Part shown: piece after piece, positions 22,146 to 32,819 of the stretch
How positions within the stretch are numbered: position 1 is the stretch's first letter
How the letters are laid out: every line of letters starts with the position of its first letter
DNA from: Codonopsis lanceolata
Taxonomy: Eukaryota; Streptophyta; Magnoliopsida; Asterales; Campanulaceae
Direction of reading: 5' to 3'
NCBI GenBank assembly: GCA_013146195.2
Contig: CM028382.1
Location: forward strand, 120,479,023 to 120,543,022
DNA length: 64,000 bases
Notes under the pieces: generated by a model
Database searches by the model: none
What the model was told of the DNA's origin: nothing
What the model saw: the letters and a program-made list of their open reading frames with translations, nothing else
Made by a program: the position numbers and the translations under genes

Positions 22146-22851
22146 TGATGTGCTCAGCCCAAAGCTGGTTACGAGAAAGCCACATGCGAGCATCATGTGC
22201 CAGTCATGAGCTTAATAACATGGGTCTCACGTGCATAGTAGAAAGAGCTAGCAGAATGTCCGAGCAAGAATCCTCAATAGATTTCGTTCAAACTTAACTG
22301 GCCGGACACGAGCTATGCCTGTTCGACCAGGGGGCTATGCCCCAGGAGTTATACTTGTCATCTCAGATACATATCGTTAAGTCAGGCAAGGCCAAGCCCG
22401 CCCGGGCAAGCGGTCGACCACAACCTATAGAGACTTGTCTCCTATGACAATCAAAGGTTTCCTGATACAAAAGGAGTTCTTTCCTTATATGCTCCGAATT
22501 TTACGCGTCCAGTCGCATATCACGCCTATAATTTATGGATTAACTCAAAACCCTAATAGGTAACTATGGAGCTCAATCCTACATGCACGGATTCTATGAC
22601 ATTGGATCGATATATTCCTCCATAACCTTTAAGCAAGGTACACGTTTTCTACATCCTCAAAACTCTGTCAAATTATTTTAAATACACACGCAATTCTTAC
22701 TTTCACGTCAGAGTGGTTTCGCGAGGCCAAGCCTTGCACTTCCACTAAGGCGTCTTCATGTTCTTAACAGGTTCGTAGAAGCAATCCAATCCATACATAG
22801 AAGCCAGATATCCTTACACCAATTGGATGGCCCAAGGCTGAGTGTTTGCTA
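22146..22851 (+). repeat. Solo or 3' LTR related to 3208-3839
   Basis: A purine tract (ACAAGGAGCAATGGGC) precedes TGATGTGCTCAG. Internal blocks AACTCTGTCAAATT and TATCCTTACACCAATTGGA match the LTR at 3208-3839 in order and strand. The end near TTTGCTACA is approximate. No coding is attached. Confidence 0.5.
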
Positions 22852-23149
22852 CATCGTTCCCTTTCTATTTTGAGATGTTATACTTAAAGAGTTCACTTTA
22901 AAAAATTAAAGCATAAAACTATCATTTCATTACTAATGAGCTACTAAAATTGTACTTTTTCTTAACAAATTTGACTTTCAAACGGAGACTCTTTGCACGG
23001 AATGGAAAACGTATATATGAGGTGCCAAAAAAGGTGATGCGACCTTGGACTCATGGGGTATACAAGAAAAAATGTTTATACAACAAAAGACCTTTCCATA
23101 GTATGTACAGAAGAATCCCCTGATCTAGGATCAGATCAGCCTCTAAGCA

Positions 23150-23345
23150 CCAAAATCGAAGGGTCTATAGAAAAGCTTTCTTGATTACTCATATATTAGC
23201 CTTAATGTTCTCAATGATCTTGTGGTTCCATTCTTTCCAAATGGTCCAATAAATCACCAGAGTAGTAGAATTTAAGAAATTATTCCTTTTTCTTCCTAGG
23301 TAAAACACCATGAAAAAGCTCAATAACATAACTAGGTATGGCCCA
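23150..23345 (-). pseudogene. LINE 3' coding end, separated from 25500-25880
   Basis: The minus-strand frame includes NSTTLVIYWTIWKEWNHKI, the conserved tail found after the zinc-binding domain of plant LINE (L1-type) reverse transcriptases. The preceding LINE portion lies on the same strand at 25500-25880, and an LTR starts exactly at 23348, so the LINE was split. Frames are decayed. Confidence 0.55.
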
Positions 23346-23347
23346 AG

Positions 23348-24919
23348 TGTAGACACCTCAATTTCGTACCCCTGATATGTGACATGACATAAAATATCAA
23401 GACCTGTTAAAACATTAACAAATGTCAAGTTACAAGGTCAAAAATGCAAAAGGACAAAGCAGGGTGCGCAAAAGGACAAACTGCAGGGACTAAAGTGTCA
23501 AAAATGGGCCAAGTTTGGAAATTAGGCACAGCCACCAAAGGAATTGGGCATGGCGCCCAAAACCATAGGGGTTGGAGCCCAATTCCATTCCATCCACTGT
23601 TCATTGCAATATCTGCCGCAAAACACAATTTTTCCAGCGCAGTGTACAACTGATTGAAGCGCAGAAAAGGAATTAGGCGTGGCTACCTAAGGATTTGGGC
23701 ACAGCGCCCAAATCTCTATGCAGTGGCGCCCAAACCCACTTCCCAGTACACTGTTCATCCATTCATTTGCTGCAAAACACAACTGATTCAGCGCACGGTG
23801 CAACCGTTTGATGCGCAGAGAAGAAAAAAGAATTCCTTCGATGTCCCTATTTTGTCCTATAAATAGCAGAGGCCGGCTCCTCATTTCAGACAGAAATCCT
23901 TCGCAAAGCTTCTCCGCGTTAACGTTACGCTGGAGAATTAGAGAGCGGTGTGAGATAGTGAGAGATCACCTCCAAAGCCTCGAAACCCTGCCAAACCTCT
24001 GCCAAACACAAATCAAACCGATATGAGTATACCTTAGCCCCCCAGCTAGGTATACACCCTTTTTTCCCGGTCCAAAAATCGTGGAAAGAGCAGTTGCTCT
24101 GCCCGATTTAAAAGGCCAAATCAGCCAGTAGTAAGCCGTTACTCTGCCCGATTTCAGCCTACCCCAGTCAAACAAACAACCAGAAACAAACAGTTACCCT
24201 GCCCCAATCCCGAGGCCAAAAAGTAACTTTCAGAGCAGTCACGCTGCCCAAATTCACACAACACACAACACACAACACACAACTTCAACTTAAAAAAAAA
24301 GACTCTCTCTCCCCGAGGGATAGAACGAGCACACCCCTACGCTGTCTGTAAGTTTTTATTGTTAAGTTTTTCATTTCCATGTAATAGTATTATTTCCAGT
24401 CCGGCCCAATGTAGTCATATAAGCAGTTGTGCTGCCCGGATTTAATTAGGAAATAGTACTAAATGTAGCCGTTATTATGGCAAAATATTTGTAGATAAGT
24501 TTGTATTTATTTACTTCATTTATTCAATAAATTCTTTATTTGTAAATGTATTATTTCCGGTCCGGTTCAATATCAATATATAAGCAGTTATGCTGCCCGG
24601 ATTTATTTAGGAAATAATACTAAATGTAGCCGTTATTATGGCCAAATATTTCCAAGTATATTTGTAATTATTTGCGAAAGAGTCTGTTGCAAGTTCGTAA
24701 ATAATATAGATGTAACGGATGTATTTGTAGGTAGTTAATGCTTTATTTATCTGTTTAATAAATATAACAAAAAGCATTTAGCCAAAAACCGTTTTGAGAC
24801 CGAAAGGGCGAGTTGGGTGCCTAGCACCTTCCCAACTCGTAACTTAGCCTCCGAACCCGTTTTCTTGATCTCTGGTTTTCTTTTTCTGGTTTTGCTTTAT
24901 TTTTGCCTTAAAATAAAGA
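23348..24919 (+). repeat. Ogre/Tat-like 5' LTR inserted into a LINE
   Basis: Starts TGTAGACACCTCAATTTCG, a typical Ogre/Tat-like LTR start, and a related start occurs at 46225. TATAAATAG lies near 23858. The U5 side contains GAGTTGGGTGCCTAGCACC and CCCAACTCGTAAC, which are common in Ogre-type LTRs. It ends just before a primer-binding site. Internal duplications: a ~170-bp block with GTTCAT...GCAAAACACAA (23600 and 23755) and a ~160-bp block with GCAGTT(G/A)TGCTGCCCGGATTT (24425 and 24583). Length is about 1.57 kb. Confidence 0.6.
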
Positions 24920-24929
24920 TGGCGACTCT
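24920..24929 (+). other. Primer-binding site, Ogre type
   Basis: TGGCGACTCT directly after the LTR. Ogre/Tat elements usually carry TGGCGACTC, thought to pair with a tRNA-Arg 3' end. Confidence 0.55.
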
Positions 24930-24952
24930 AAAAACATTTTGGATCCAGTGGG

Positions 24953-25445
24953 GCCTCGCAACATCTTTCTTTGCACTTTCACGTTCTCCCCTAAAAAAGG
25001 GAGAATGAGAATGGAAAGGTGATGTATTCCTATGTCCTGGTATCCCCTAAACAAGGGATAACTTGACGTAGAAAACCCAAAGCACTCATAGTGATCCGAA
25101 ATAGGCCATAAGGCTATTTTCATAAAATCCATAGTGGGGGCGCTGCAACATCTTTCTTTGCACTTTCACGTTCTCCCATAAACAAGGGAGGATGAGAATG
25201 GAAAGGTGATGTTTTCCTATATCCTGGTATCCCCTAAAAAAGGGATAACTTGACATAGAAAATCCAAAGCTCCCATATTGGATCAAAAATCCACTAAAGG
25301 CAACCGAGGCGCATTCCAACGCGCTATTCCGACAGCACTCCTCCCGCACTTTTGATTTCGTCCTCCCCTAGACAAGGGAGGGTGGAACGGGAGCAGTGGA
25401 TGTCACCGCATCCGCACGGACGCGCACCCCTATCCAAGGGCGCGC
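24953..25445. repeat. 187-bp tandem repeat carrying six CCC-TAAACAA-GGG hairpins
   Basis: A unit starting GCAACATCTTTCTTTGCAC occurs at 24958 and 25145 (187 bp apart). Each unit has two short hairpins of the form CCCCTAAACAAGGG. Two further hairpins at about 25364-25382 and 25427-25441 overlap the LINE remnant. This lies where the 5' UTR of the Ogre-like element should be, but no gag follows. Confidence 0.55.
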
Positions 25446-25880
25446 GGGGCGCGGGAGCACCGTTTCCCGGGAACCCACACCAAGAAACCCCAACCAAATT
25501 GAAGAACAAATCCCACAATTCTTACGCGCTGTTGCAATGCAAGAGCAAATGATTCACAGTTTCCTCCATTTTACACAAGAAGCACCAATTACGGTAAATC
25601 TTACCACGAGCTCTCAAGTTCTCACTGGTAAAATAGCTTCCCTGGTTGCCTTCAACACAAAAAAACTCACCCTACTAGGCACCTTAGCTCTCCAAATTTG
25701 TTTCCAAGGGGACGAGATTATGCCACTGACATTCAACTTGGAATTGGAAGACTTGATTGAAAATTTCCTATCCGTATCCCCCTCCCAAGAAATTTTATCT
25801 TCGCCAGAATCTTGCCTCTTCATTCCATGAAGCATAGCCATTATCTGGACCAATCTCCCAATCCTAGAGATTTCATGCAA
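25350..25880 (-). pseudogene. LINE reverse transcriptase zinc-binding domain remnant
   Basis: The minus-strand frame from 25880 encodes SWEGDTDRKFSIKSSN then WKQIWRAKVPSRVSFFVLKATREAIL, the zf-RVT domain found C-terminal in plant LINE ORF2. A second frame lower down continues with CFLCKMEETVNHLLLHCNSA, a stop, then LWDLFFNLVGVSW. The order matches known LINEs. At least one frame change and stops are present. The plus-strand frame 25396-25830 is its shadow. Confidence 0.7.
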
Positions 25881-26041
25881 GAAACACGATTCTGTTGAGA
25901 ATAGTATGGACTATTCGTGTTTTGGACAAGTGCATTGTAACTTTTGGGGTTAGGCGATCGCTAAGTGTTTTGGCTGAGCGATCGCTCAGTAAAGTATCCT
26001 TCGAGGCATGCTACTGTATTTTGCACTATCGCCCAGTGCTT

Positions 26042-26165
26042 TTTTCTTCTTTTTTTTATTTTAAAAGAGGACCAATAGTGGTTCCCCACTTACCCCCTGG
26101 GTGACTCGAACCCACGACCTATTAAGTATGGGTGAAACGTCTTACCACTAAGCGTCTTACCACGA
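26042..26165 (-). mobile_element. tRNA-derived SINE with 10-bp target duplication
   Basis: Minus strand: GTGGTAAGACG (A-box-like), TGGGTTCGAGTCACCC (B box), then GTGGGGAACCACTATTGGTCCTC and an A/T-rich tail. It is flanked by perfect CCCAGTGCTT repeats (26032-26041 and 26166-26175). The same family is at 50932-51053. The B box explains tRNA similarity, but no cloverleaf is formed. Confidence 0.8.
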
Positions 26166-26227
26166 CCCAGTGCTTGGGCTGAGCGACCGCTATGAATTTC
26201 AGCTCCACTCATCATCTTGAGAATGAA

Positions 26228-26470
26228 TGAAGTTGTCTATCATTCTTTGCGCAACCTTATGCAGGCTCTAGTTGGCGAATGTTTGGGAAGATTGGACTTT
26301 AAGTGCCGCTGGTTGAGTTTGCTAACAATTGATTGTCAAACACTCCACTCGTTTCGATCCTTTTAAGGTGGTATTTGGTTTTGTTCCTCGTGGTCCACTC
26401 GATCTACTACGTTTGCCTTATACAATTTGTCCGCAAGGTGTTGCTTCCTACTTTTCTTTGGCTGAAATGC
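26228..26470 (+). pseudogene. Ty3/gypsy integrase C-terminal fragment
   Basis: One frame reads SLRNLMQALVGECLGRLDFK. After a frameshift, another reads KHSTRFDPFKVVFGFVPRGP followed by LDLLRLP. This is the familiar gypsy integrase segment downstream of the catalytic core (normally ...AYN.S.H.ST..SPF..VYG..P..PLDL). Nothing else of the element is attached. Confidence 0.65.
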
Positions 26471-28311
26471 CAATGGTCTTTTTGTCAAATTCTATCAATT
26501 TTCGACCATTAACTCATGACACGTGTTCCTCACGTGATTTTTGACAAAGGCAAAATTATCAATTATTAATTTTAAAAAGTACATCGACCAAACTAGAAAA
26601 TTTATTGACGTGTAATATACTACTTTGTTTTTGTTTTGTTTTTGTTTTTTTTTTTGCGTAAATCACAAATAATCCTTCTCAACTATGCATCAAGTTTAAA
26701 TTCCCCCTCAACCATCAATTAAACCAATGTACCCCGCTCATAACAGATTCTTAAATGCACCGTTTGTTTAGAAACTGCCGTTTGAATTGACAAACCTTTC
26801 CTACGTAAGACTCACATGACCATTTTTACATATTACTCTCTCTGTTTTCAAATTATTGTCTTTTTTTTTTCATCTGTTCTTAAGTAATTGTATTCTTTCA
26901 AAACTTTCACTTTTAAAAAAACACTTTTACCACTAATAATTGATGGTTTTTAACAACCATTGTGGCTGGCGGGTTTGGTTACCCTTTATTAATATAAGTA
27001 TCACTAGAATACATGGGTGGGGCCGTGTCATGCCTCATGTTTGTGCAATTGAATATACGGAATATGAAGTTTTTCAAGCCTAATAAGGCTAGCGAAAGGT
27101 TAGCGAAAGGTAAGTATGGTAACTGTAGCATTAATTGAAATAAAAATTGTTTTGGCTATAGATATGTTTGGTGAAACTATGGCTTTAAAGAAAGGTAGTT
27201 GTGTAATGCAGAACAATTCAATGTGGATTAATACTGATTAATATAGTTATTTGATATTAAAAGTAAAAGTGTACTAATTATTAATGTTGTAGAAGTTCAT
27301 TAATGACGGGACATATGTACTAGATTACTATAAGATTCAACATGCAAGTTTGAGCTTTTTGAATTCATCTGAAATTGTAACACCAATGATGCCATTTGAT
27401 AAAACTTGATTTTTTGTTTGAGCAGTCAGATGGAGCACGAGGTTTGGAGAACCATAGATGCAGAAGAGGGTTTCAAATCATCTATTCCGCTTTCTGTCAT
27501 ATCCTCTGTCCCATTAAATCCTAGCCATCCACCTTCTTTGTTATTTTAGTAGACCTTCTTTTATAAGGAAACGTAAAGGTCTGAGATTTAATGGAATAGG
27601 AAATGTGATAGAGGGTGTTTGTCCTCACAAGTGGAGAATGATCCGATTATAGAAAGAAAAAAAAAACCAATGTTGACAATGAATCAAGTCAACTGAATAC
27701 ATATTTATCGGAGCTACGTATACATATACTATATACATTAGTCATTCTCTCTAGAAGACCTCATCCTTCTTTGAACCAGCGAATCTGCTCCCTTCGTGGG
27801 GCTTATGTGACTCATGTTGGCTCATGCAGTGGGTTACTATGTTTAAGTCTTACTTCATCTCGAGAGTCTCTGATCATCGATCATTTGTAATCACTACAAG
27901 AAAGCAACAACTATTTCATTTCTACCATCCTTTTTTATGACATTGATCATATATTGTTCTACTCACAATGTTTGACTAATTGCCGGATCCCATCATATCA
28001 AAGAAAATACATTGCTAGTAATGACAGGGAAACAAAGAGATGAGCATCAGTGAGTGAATTCACCAATTATGTCTTGGAAGATATATAATTCCCAATGAGC
28101 CGCATATAGAGAATTCATTCAAATCATAATAATAAGTTGTACATTCAATTAATGTACAACACATTGATGCTTGATATAAATAAATTTTCTAGATGAAGTA
28201 TTTTAATTAAACGAAAAAATAACTTATTTCATGATAGGTTATTAAAAGAGAAGCTACAACTGGATTCTGATCGTTAATGCCACAAAATAAGCTAATAAAT
28301 TAAATAATTAC
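26471..28311. other. AT-rich sequence with small inverted repeats
   Basis: A truncated MITE start lies at about 26835 (TACTCTCTCTGTTTTCAAAT). An imperfect inverted repeat spans about 27478-27626 (CTGTCATATCCTCTGTCCCATTA versus TTTAATGGAATAGGAAATGTGA). CACTACAAGAAA occurs at 27892 without a partner. No coding. Confidence 0.35.
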
Positions 28312-28871
28312 CTGTAATTTGAAATGCCATGAACAACGATTGTGCAGTTTGTTAAATGTTAATTTCCACTGTTCATAAAAAGCCCAATTGTCAACATGTG
28401 TCAAAAATAAAGATATTTAATATATATATAGACATGTATGTAATAGAAAAATAAAATTTTAAAATATTTGTCCAAAATGATTTTTTATATATATCTCCTC
28501 AATTGATTTCTAAATAATGGTTTTTTCTTCAATAATTAATGATATTTTTTTCGCCAATAAGAATATTTACGAAATTAAAACGATTCTAAAATGAACTTGA
28601 ATCAAATAGGAAAACATCTGTGAGAGCTCAAAATTAAAGGAAGTGATTAAAGACATCTTAATTAGATCCTGATGAAATATTTCAAGAAAATCATAATTTA
28701 AATGATTTAAGAAAGATTAAATATCAATAAATAGAATATTAAAAAAACTTTAAATCTCTATGGAAAAGCTGATTTATGTTCAATGACTGAAAAAATTCAA
28801 CTAGAAATTAAACAAATATTTACTTTAAACTGCCCACCATCTTCTTCTTCTTCTTCTTCTTCAATGACCAT
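28312..28871 (-). CDS. Locus C, two exons of the A/B/C family
   Basis: The function is not recognised. Minus strand: exon 1 28871-28824 encodes MVIEEEEEEEDGGQFK with an AAA/GTAAAT donor. Exon 2 28368-28312 lies between TTTTTATGAACAG/T and CAG/GTAATT and encodes W-K-L-T-F-N-K-L-H-N-R-C-S-W-H-F-K-L-Q in phase. No third exon was found, and reading on past exon 2 meets a stop within a few codons. The Glu run comes from a GAA repeat. A TATA box lies 67 bp upstream. The similarity of exon 2 to loci A and B is the main support. Confidence 0.25.
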
Positions 28872-28937
28872 CTTTGCTGCGTAAGGCGCATTTGTTGAAT
28901 TCTTATTTAGTGTAGGCATTTAGGTTCCAAGAAGTTG

Positions 28938-28946
28938 TATTTATAG
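28938..28946 (-). promoter_or_regulatory. TATA box of locus C
   Basis: CTATAAATA on the minus strand, 67 bp upstream of the proposed ATG. Confidence 0.35.
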
Positions 28947-28949
28947 CCT

Positions 28950-29511
28950 AATGGAGTGTCATTTTCTAGGAATATTGAATAGTTAGGTGCCAACCTCATA
29001 AACACTCCACCTTTTCCATTTATAATGCTAACTGTTGCTTTGATGACACTTGAGGATGGTACCAATGCAACGGTAATGATTTTTAATGCAGATATTCATA
29101 TTTTTAGTTAGATTTATAGTCTACCATGTTTTTCGATGGTTACCAAATATTGAAAAATGAGAAAAATGTTTTCTAAAAATCATTTTCTGTTAAAAAATAT
29201 ATAACCTAAGCGTGACTCTTCTAATTTTCTCATTTACTCCTCTTAAAAGTAACAACAAGAGTAAGGTTATTACTAAGGGCTAGTCAAGAAAAAAATATTC
29301 AAGATATATAAAATCATAGTATTAATAATCTTTTTTAATCTATGTGCAAAGTTGAAAATTGATGTTTTATTTTTTAGACAAAGGGTGTAATACCCCATCT
29401 CATATTGGGTATGTGTGAGAATTGTGTTTGATTTATAAAGTGATCACATACTATCTCTGCACACCAACATCATCCATGAACTTTTGAGTCGGTTTGTGTT
29501 GGACTTGATAA
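28950..29511. other. No gene seen; repeat-like
   Basis: Contains GTGTAATACCCCATCTCATA at about 29387, a common start of plant LTR or tandem sequences, but no coding or paired copy here. Confidence 0.3.
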
Positions 29512-30747
29512 CTCAAGGTGTTGTATGCTCAGTGGGTCAGTGTGTAGGCTACACATAACAAGCCGGACTTTCGGGCTCGGGCGTTACAAAGAGAGTAGGA
29601 GATTAGATACCCATTATTGTTATAGTTGTTAATTAGTAGGTGAACAACTATCTTTAATGGAATATAATACTTATCGAAAATGTATAAAGATAATTCATTT
29701 ACATCATCTCGAATTAAGTATCCAAAACTCTAGCTTAATGTGTAATATAAATAAATTTTGTTTATAAATTCCATATATATGTAGCATTATACTCATACTA
29801 ATCTAACTAACAACAATAGGTGCATTAATGTGTCTGAATTTAAATCCATCCAAAAACAAAACAAAACAGATTTGTTTTTATACAACGAGTTCATGTCGAT
29901 ATCACTTTGAGCTATAGCAACACAAATTTGTAGAAGTGGTGTGGTACAGAAAATCAAGCTTGAAATTTATGGTTATGGATAGTAATGGCAACAAAGCTAA
30001 AACGAGAATACTCAAAGATATTTCAATCAAAGTACTTTGATCTTTAGTCTTAGCAGTTTTGATTTCTTTGTGTTACCTTCTTCAAATCTTCAAATTGTTT
30101 CTTCTTGACAACTCTTGTACAATTTAAGTCAATTAAGAGTATTTAATGGGAAATTATACTACCCTAATTTGCTTTGCGGTTTTGTAAAATTAAAACTTAA
30201 TTAATCTAAGGTCCTCATAGATAAAAGTCATTATAAACTAGATTTTGTCAAGATTTTGTGAAAATATAGTTTAAGCATATTGCAATAAGGGCCAAACAAT
30301 ACACCAAGTCATTATAAACTAGTAGTTGCATCCAAAAAAAATCGAAAACTATTCATTATAAACATGTTGTAGAAAGGTCCCAAATAATGAAATTATTAAA
30401 ACTAGTTGTTTAAGGATTTCCAAAATTAAATTAAAAAATGTTGTTATAAACTAGCCATTAAGTAGGGAATTCTATAAGATTCAACGGAGTGTAAATCGAA
30501 ATCACCAAAGCATGGAACCGAACCGAACCAAACCAGTCGGCTTGGATCGGTTTTGGTTGAAGACGGTTTGGTTTTGATTTCAAAAATTAGAAAACCACCC
30601 GGTTCGGTTCGCGGTTTTTAGTATCGAATCAAACCAAACCAACCTATATATTTTTATTTATTTTTTATAATATTATATTTTATTTGTTAACTATTTTGAA
30701 CCTTTGGATCATCTTATATGCATAATCTATCTAGGCATTTGATTTAG

Positions 30748-30821
<74 letters not shown>

Positions 30822-30860
30822 GCTAAACCAAACAAAATCTTGATTTTTGGAGACTATTAT
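29512..30860. repeat. 1.35-kb segment, inverted partner at 48387-49742
   Basis: The reverse complement of 48387-49742 matches from TCAAGGTGTTGTATGC through CCGGACTTTCGGGCTCGG and into the AACCGAACC element, up to TTGGAGACTATTA. The partner stops exactly at the 100-N gap. Confidence 0.8.
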
Positions 30861-31170
30861 TTCTTCCATTGCTTGTGTTTATTTTAGAATTTGTATTGTT
30901 TTCTTTATGATAATTTGTTGTTAATAGGTTATTTCCTAATTTCGATGTTAATTCCAAATTAAAATCTTATTTTTATTGTTATTTTTAATGTTGGTTAATT
31001 TGATTAAAAATAACTTATATAAACCAAAACCGAACCAAACCAAACCAAATTGAGCGGTTCGGTTCGGTACGGTACGGTACGGTACCTTACATAGTTTGGT
31101 TCGGTTTGAGATTTTTAGAACCAATAGGTTTGTGGTTTTCGAATAAACCATATCGAACCACTTACACTCC
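30486..31170. mobile_element. Possible non-autonomous DNA transposon with AACCGAACC repeats
   Basis: Ends GGAGTGTAA (30486-30494) and TTACACTCC (31162-31170) are perfect 9-bp inverted repeats with AAC on both sides. Clusters of (A)ACCGAACC and GGTTCGGTT lie inside each end, as in a common plant MITE-like family. A long TA microsatellite interrupts the middle. The AAC flank may be chance, since the duplicate copy has different bases there. Confidence 0.4.
30750..30819. repeat. (TA)n microsatellite
   Basis: About 34 uninterrupted TA units. Confidence 0.95.
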
Positions 31171-31526
31171 AACTTGTACATTTCTAGAACTTTGTCAAAC
31201 ATGCTATCAAGTAACATTCTAAAATACCTAGCCTAAACTTTGTTAAATTGCTTACTCGATTGTCAGTTGTACTTATTATCGCATTGGTGTGCCTTTGCAG
31301 AGAAAGTCCCTGCCTTAATCCTTAGTGTTTCGGGTTGTTTTGACTGGTTTAAGGTCAAGATTACTAAAAGCGATATCCTTTAACATTGTAAACCCAACAA
31401 CTCTAGTGTACTATTTTTGGATACATGAATTTTGAACCATGAAGTTGTTGCTGAAGATGGATAATAATTATCTGCTACCCAAAATAATCTGAAGACAAAT
31501 ATTTCAATATTCTTAAATGTTCTCCA
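31171..31526. other. No recognised feature
   Basis: A 64-codon frame at 31380-31574 has no support. Confidence 0.3.
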
Positions 31527-31730
31527 ACCACAGTTGTTGTTCATATAACATTTACAAAGAGTAAACATGTGCAAACAAAAAGTTGTTACCTTTAGGTAGC
31601 TGTTTTAAATAAGATATGGCCTCATCATTTTGATAGGGTTGATGCGAATATTAGAATATCAAGTTGAAGAAATGTTAATTTTATGAATGTTAACTTTAGG
31701 TAAAGGTTGTTGTTTCTATAATAAACTATA
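31527..31730. repeat. Dispersed repeat, partner at 6903-7108
   Basis: Near-identical to 6903-7108, same orientation. Confidence 0.7.
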
Positions 31731-31978
31731 CACCCTCCGTTCCTGAATTATTATCTTACTTTCTTTTTTCGTTCGTCCAAAAATAATTGTCTTGTTTGAA
31801 ATTTTCTTTTTTAGGATAATATTTTTATCACTTTATCCTTACTTTTTAAATTTTACTTTAATTATGAGCTGTTGTAAACATGAACTTTAAAATAAACTAC
31901 ACATTAAAATCTACTCAAATGTATTTTCTAACATCGTACGCTAAGTCCACAAAAACGATAATTTAGGGTCGGAGGGAG
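31731..31978. mobile_element. Stowaway/Mariner-like MITE
   Basis: CACCCTCCGTTCCTGAATTA to GGTCGGAGGGAG, with TA at both sides. It sits at the same point of the flanking repeat as the truncated MITE at 7109. Confidence 0.8.
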
Positions 31979-31979
31979 T

Positions 31980-32420
31980 ATAATATTTCACCCACTAAAC
32001 AGCAAAAGACCTTATTAATTTTAATTCAATCAAGTTAACTCTTTTTAATTATTAAGACAAAAAAAATTACAAATGACTTTCGAGGCTTATATTTACAAAC
32101 CACACAAGGAATATTGAAGTACACGACAAAACTTATCTAAATAAAAGGTTTTATCCTTTTCACATCGACAATTGCACCTAAATGTTTCAAAATATATGAA
32201 AAATGTCTTAACTTTTTATCTCTCACTAAAATCTACATGGACATGTCAAGTTGCTACACTAACTTTTAATCCAAGCGATACAATCATCGAATAAAAAGAT
32301 TGCTGAAGTGCATATATTAATCGGTTTTAAATAGCATTTGAGTCTCACTTAGGGAACGAGGTTTTTCATTACATTGGCCCACTATGCTATATATGATTAC
32401 TGACTATTAAATGCTATGGG
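31980..32420. other. No recognised feature
   Basis: AT-rich, no coding. Confidence 0.3.
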
Positions 32421-32723
32421 CTTACCAAATGTTTGGCAAACCAACCCTAATCCCTGAGGTATAAATAAATCTTACAAGCTTGTAATAGGGGTCTGTCGAT
32501 CTCCTATTATTTTTCACTCCACACATGGGGGTTATTGCGTCCTCTTGTTTTATACACTGGACTGATAAACACGCCGGAGAACTCACAGTGAATTCATTTT
32601 GGAGACCTACACATAGTCAGATATCCGACTCAGACGACGATTCTACCACTGATCCGATAAACGGACAATTCGCATACAACGACTTTCAACACCCCGGTAT
32701 GATGAAATTTTTGCCACATTAGT
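32421..32723 (+). repeat. 3' end of a decayed gypsy LTR
   Basis: TATAAATAAAT (32459) is followed by an LTR-like leader and ends before a TGGTTCCGTTGTCAGGGA primer-binding-site-like motif. The 65-codon frame inside (32525-32722) is probably LTR sequence. The LTR start was not defined. Confidence 0.4.
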
Positions 32724-32741
32724 TTGGTTCCGTTGTCAGGG
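32724..32741 (+). other. Diverged primer-binding site
   Basis: TGGTTCCGTTGTCAGGGA resembles the TGGCGCCGTTGCCGGGGA site common to many plant gypsy (Athila-like) elements; about four differences. Confidence 0.4.
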
Positions 32742-32819
32742 ATCTTCATCTTGTTCCCCTCTACCCATTGACTCCGTCAGCCATGGCGGAGCTCTGTTCA
32801 AAGGGTGCTTTTAAATTCT

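Noticed and set aside
24953..25345. CRISPR-like spaced repeats
   Set aside because: The hairpin motifs are unevenly spaced, partly due to a 187-bp duplication, and the DNA is plant nuclear.
25396..25830. 144-codon plus-strand frame
   Set aside because: Complement of the LINE zinc-binding domain, which has clear conserved residues on the minus strand.
26042..26165. tRNA gene
   Set aside because: A B box is present but no cloverleaf; size, tail and 10-bp duplications show a SINE. The same applies to 50932-51053.
27892..27903. CACTA terminus (CACTACAAGAAA)
   Set aside because: A perfect end motif, but no subterminal repeats beside it and no inverted partner found; could be chance or a relic.
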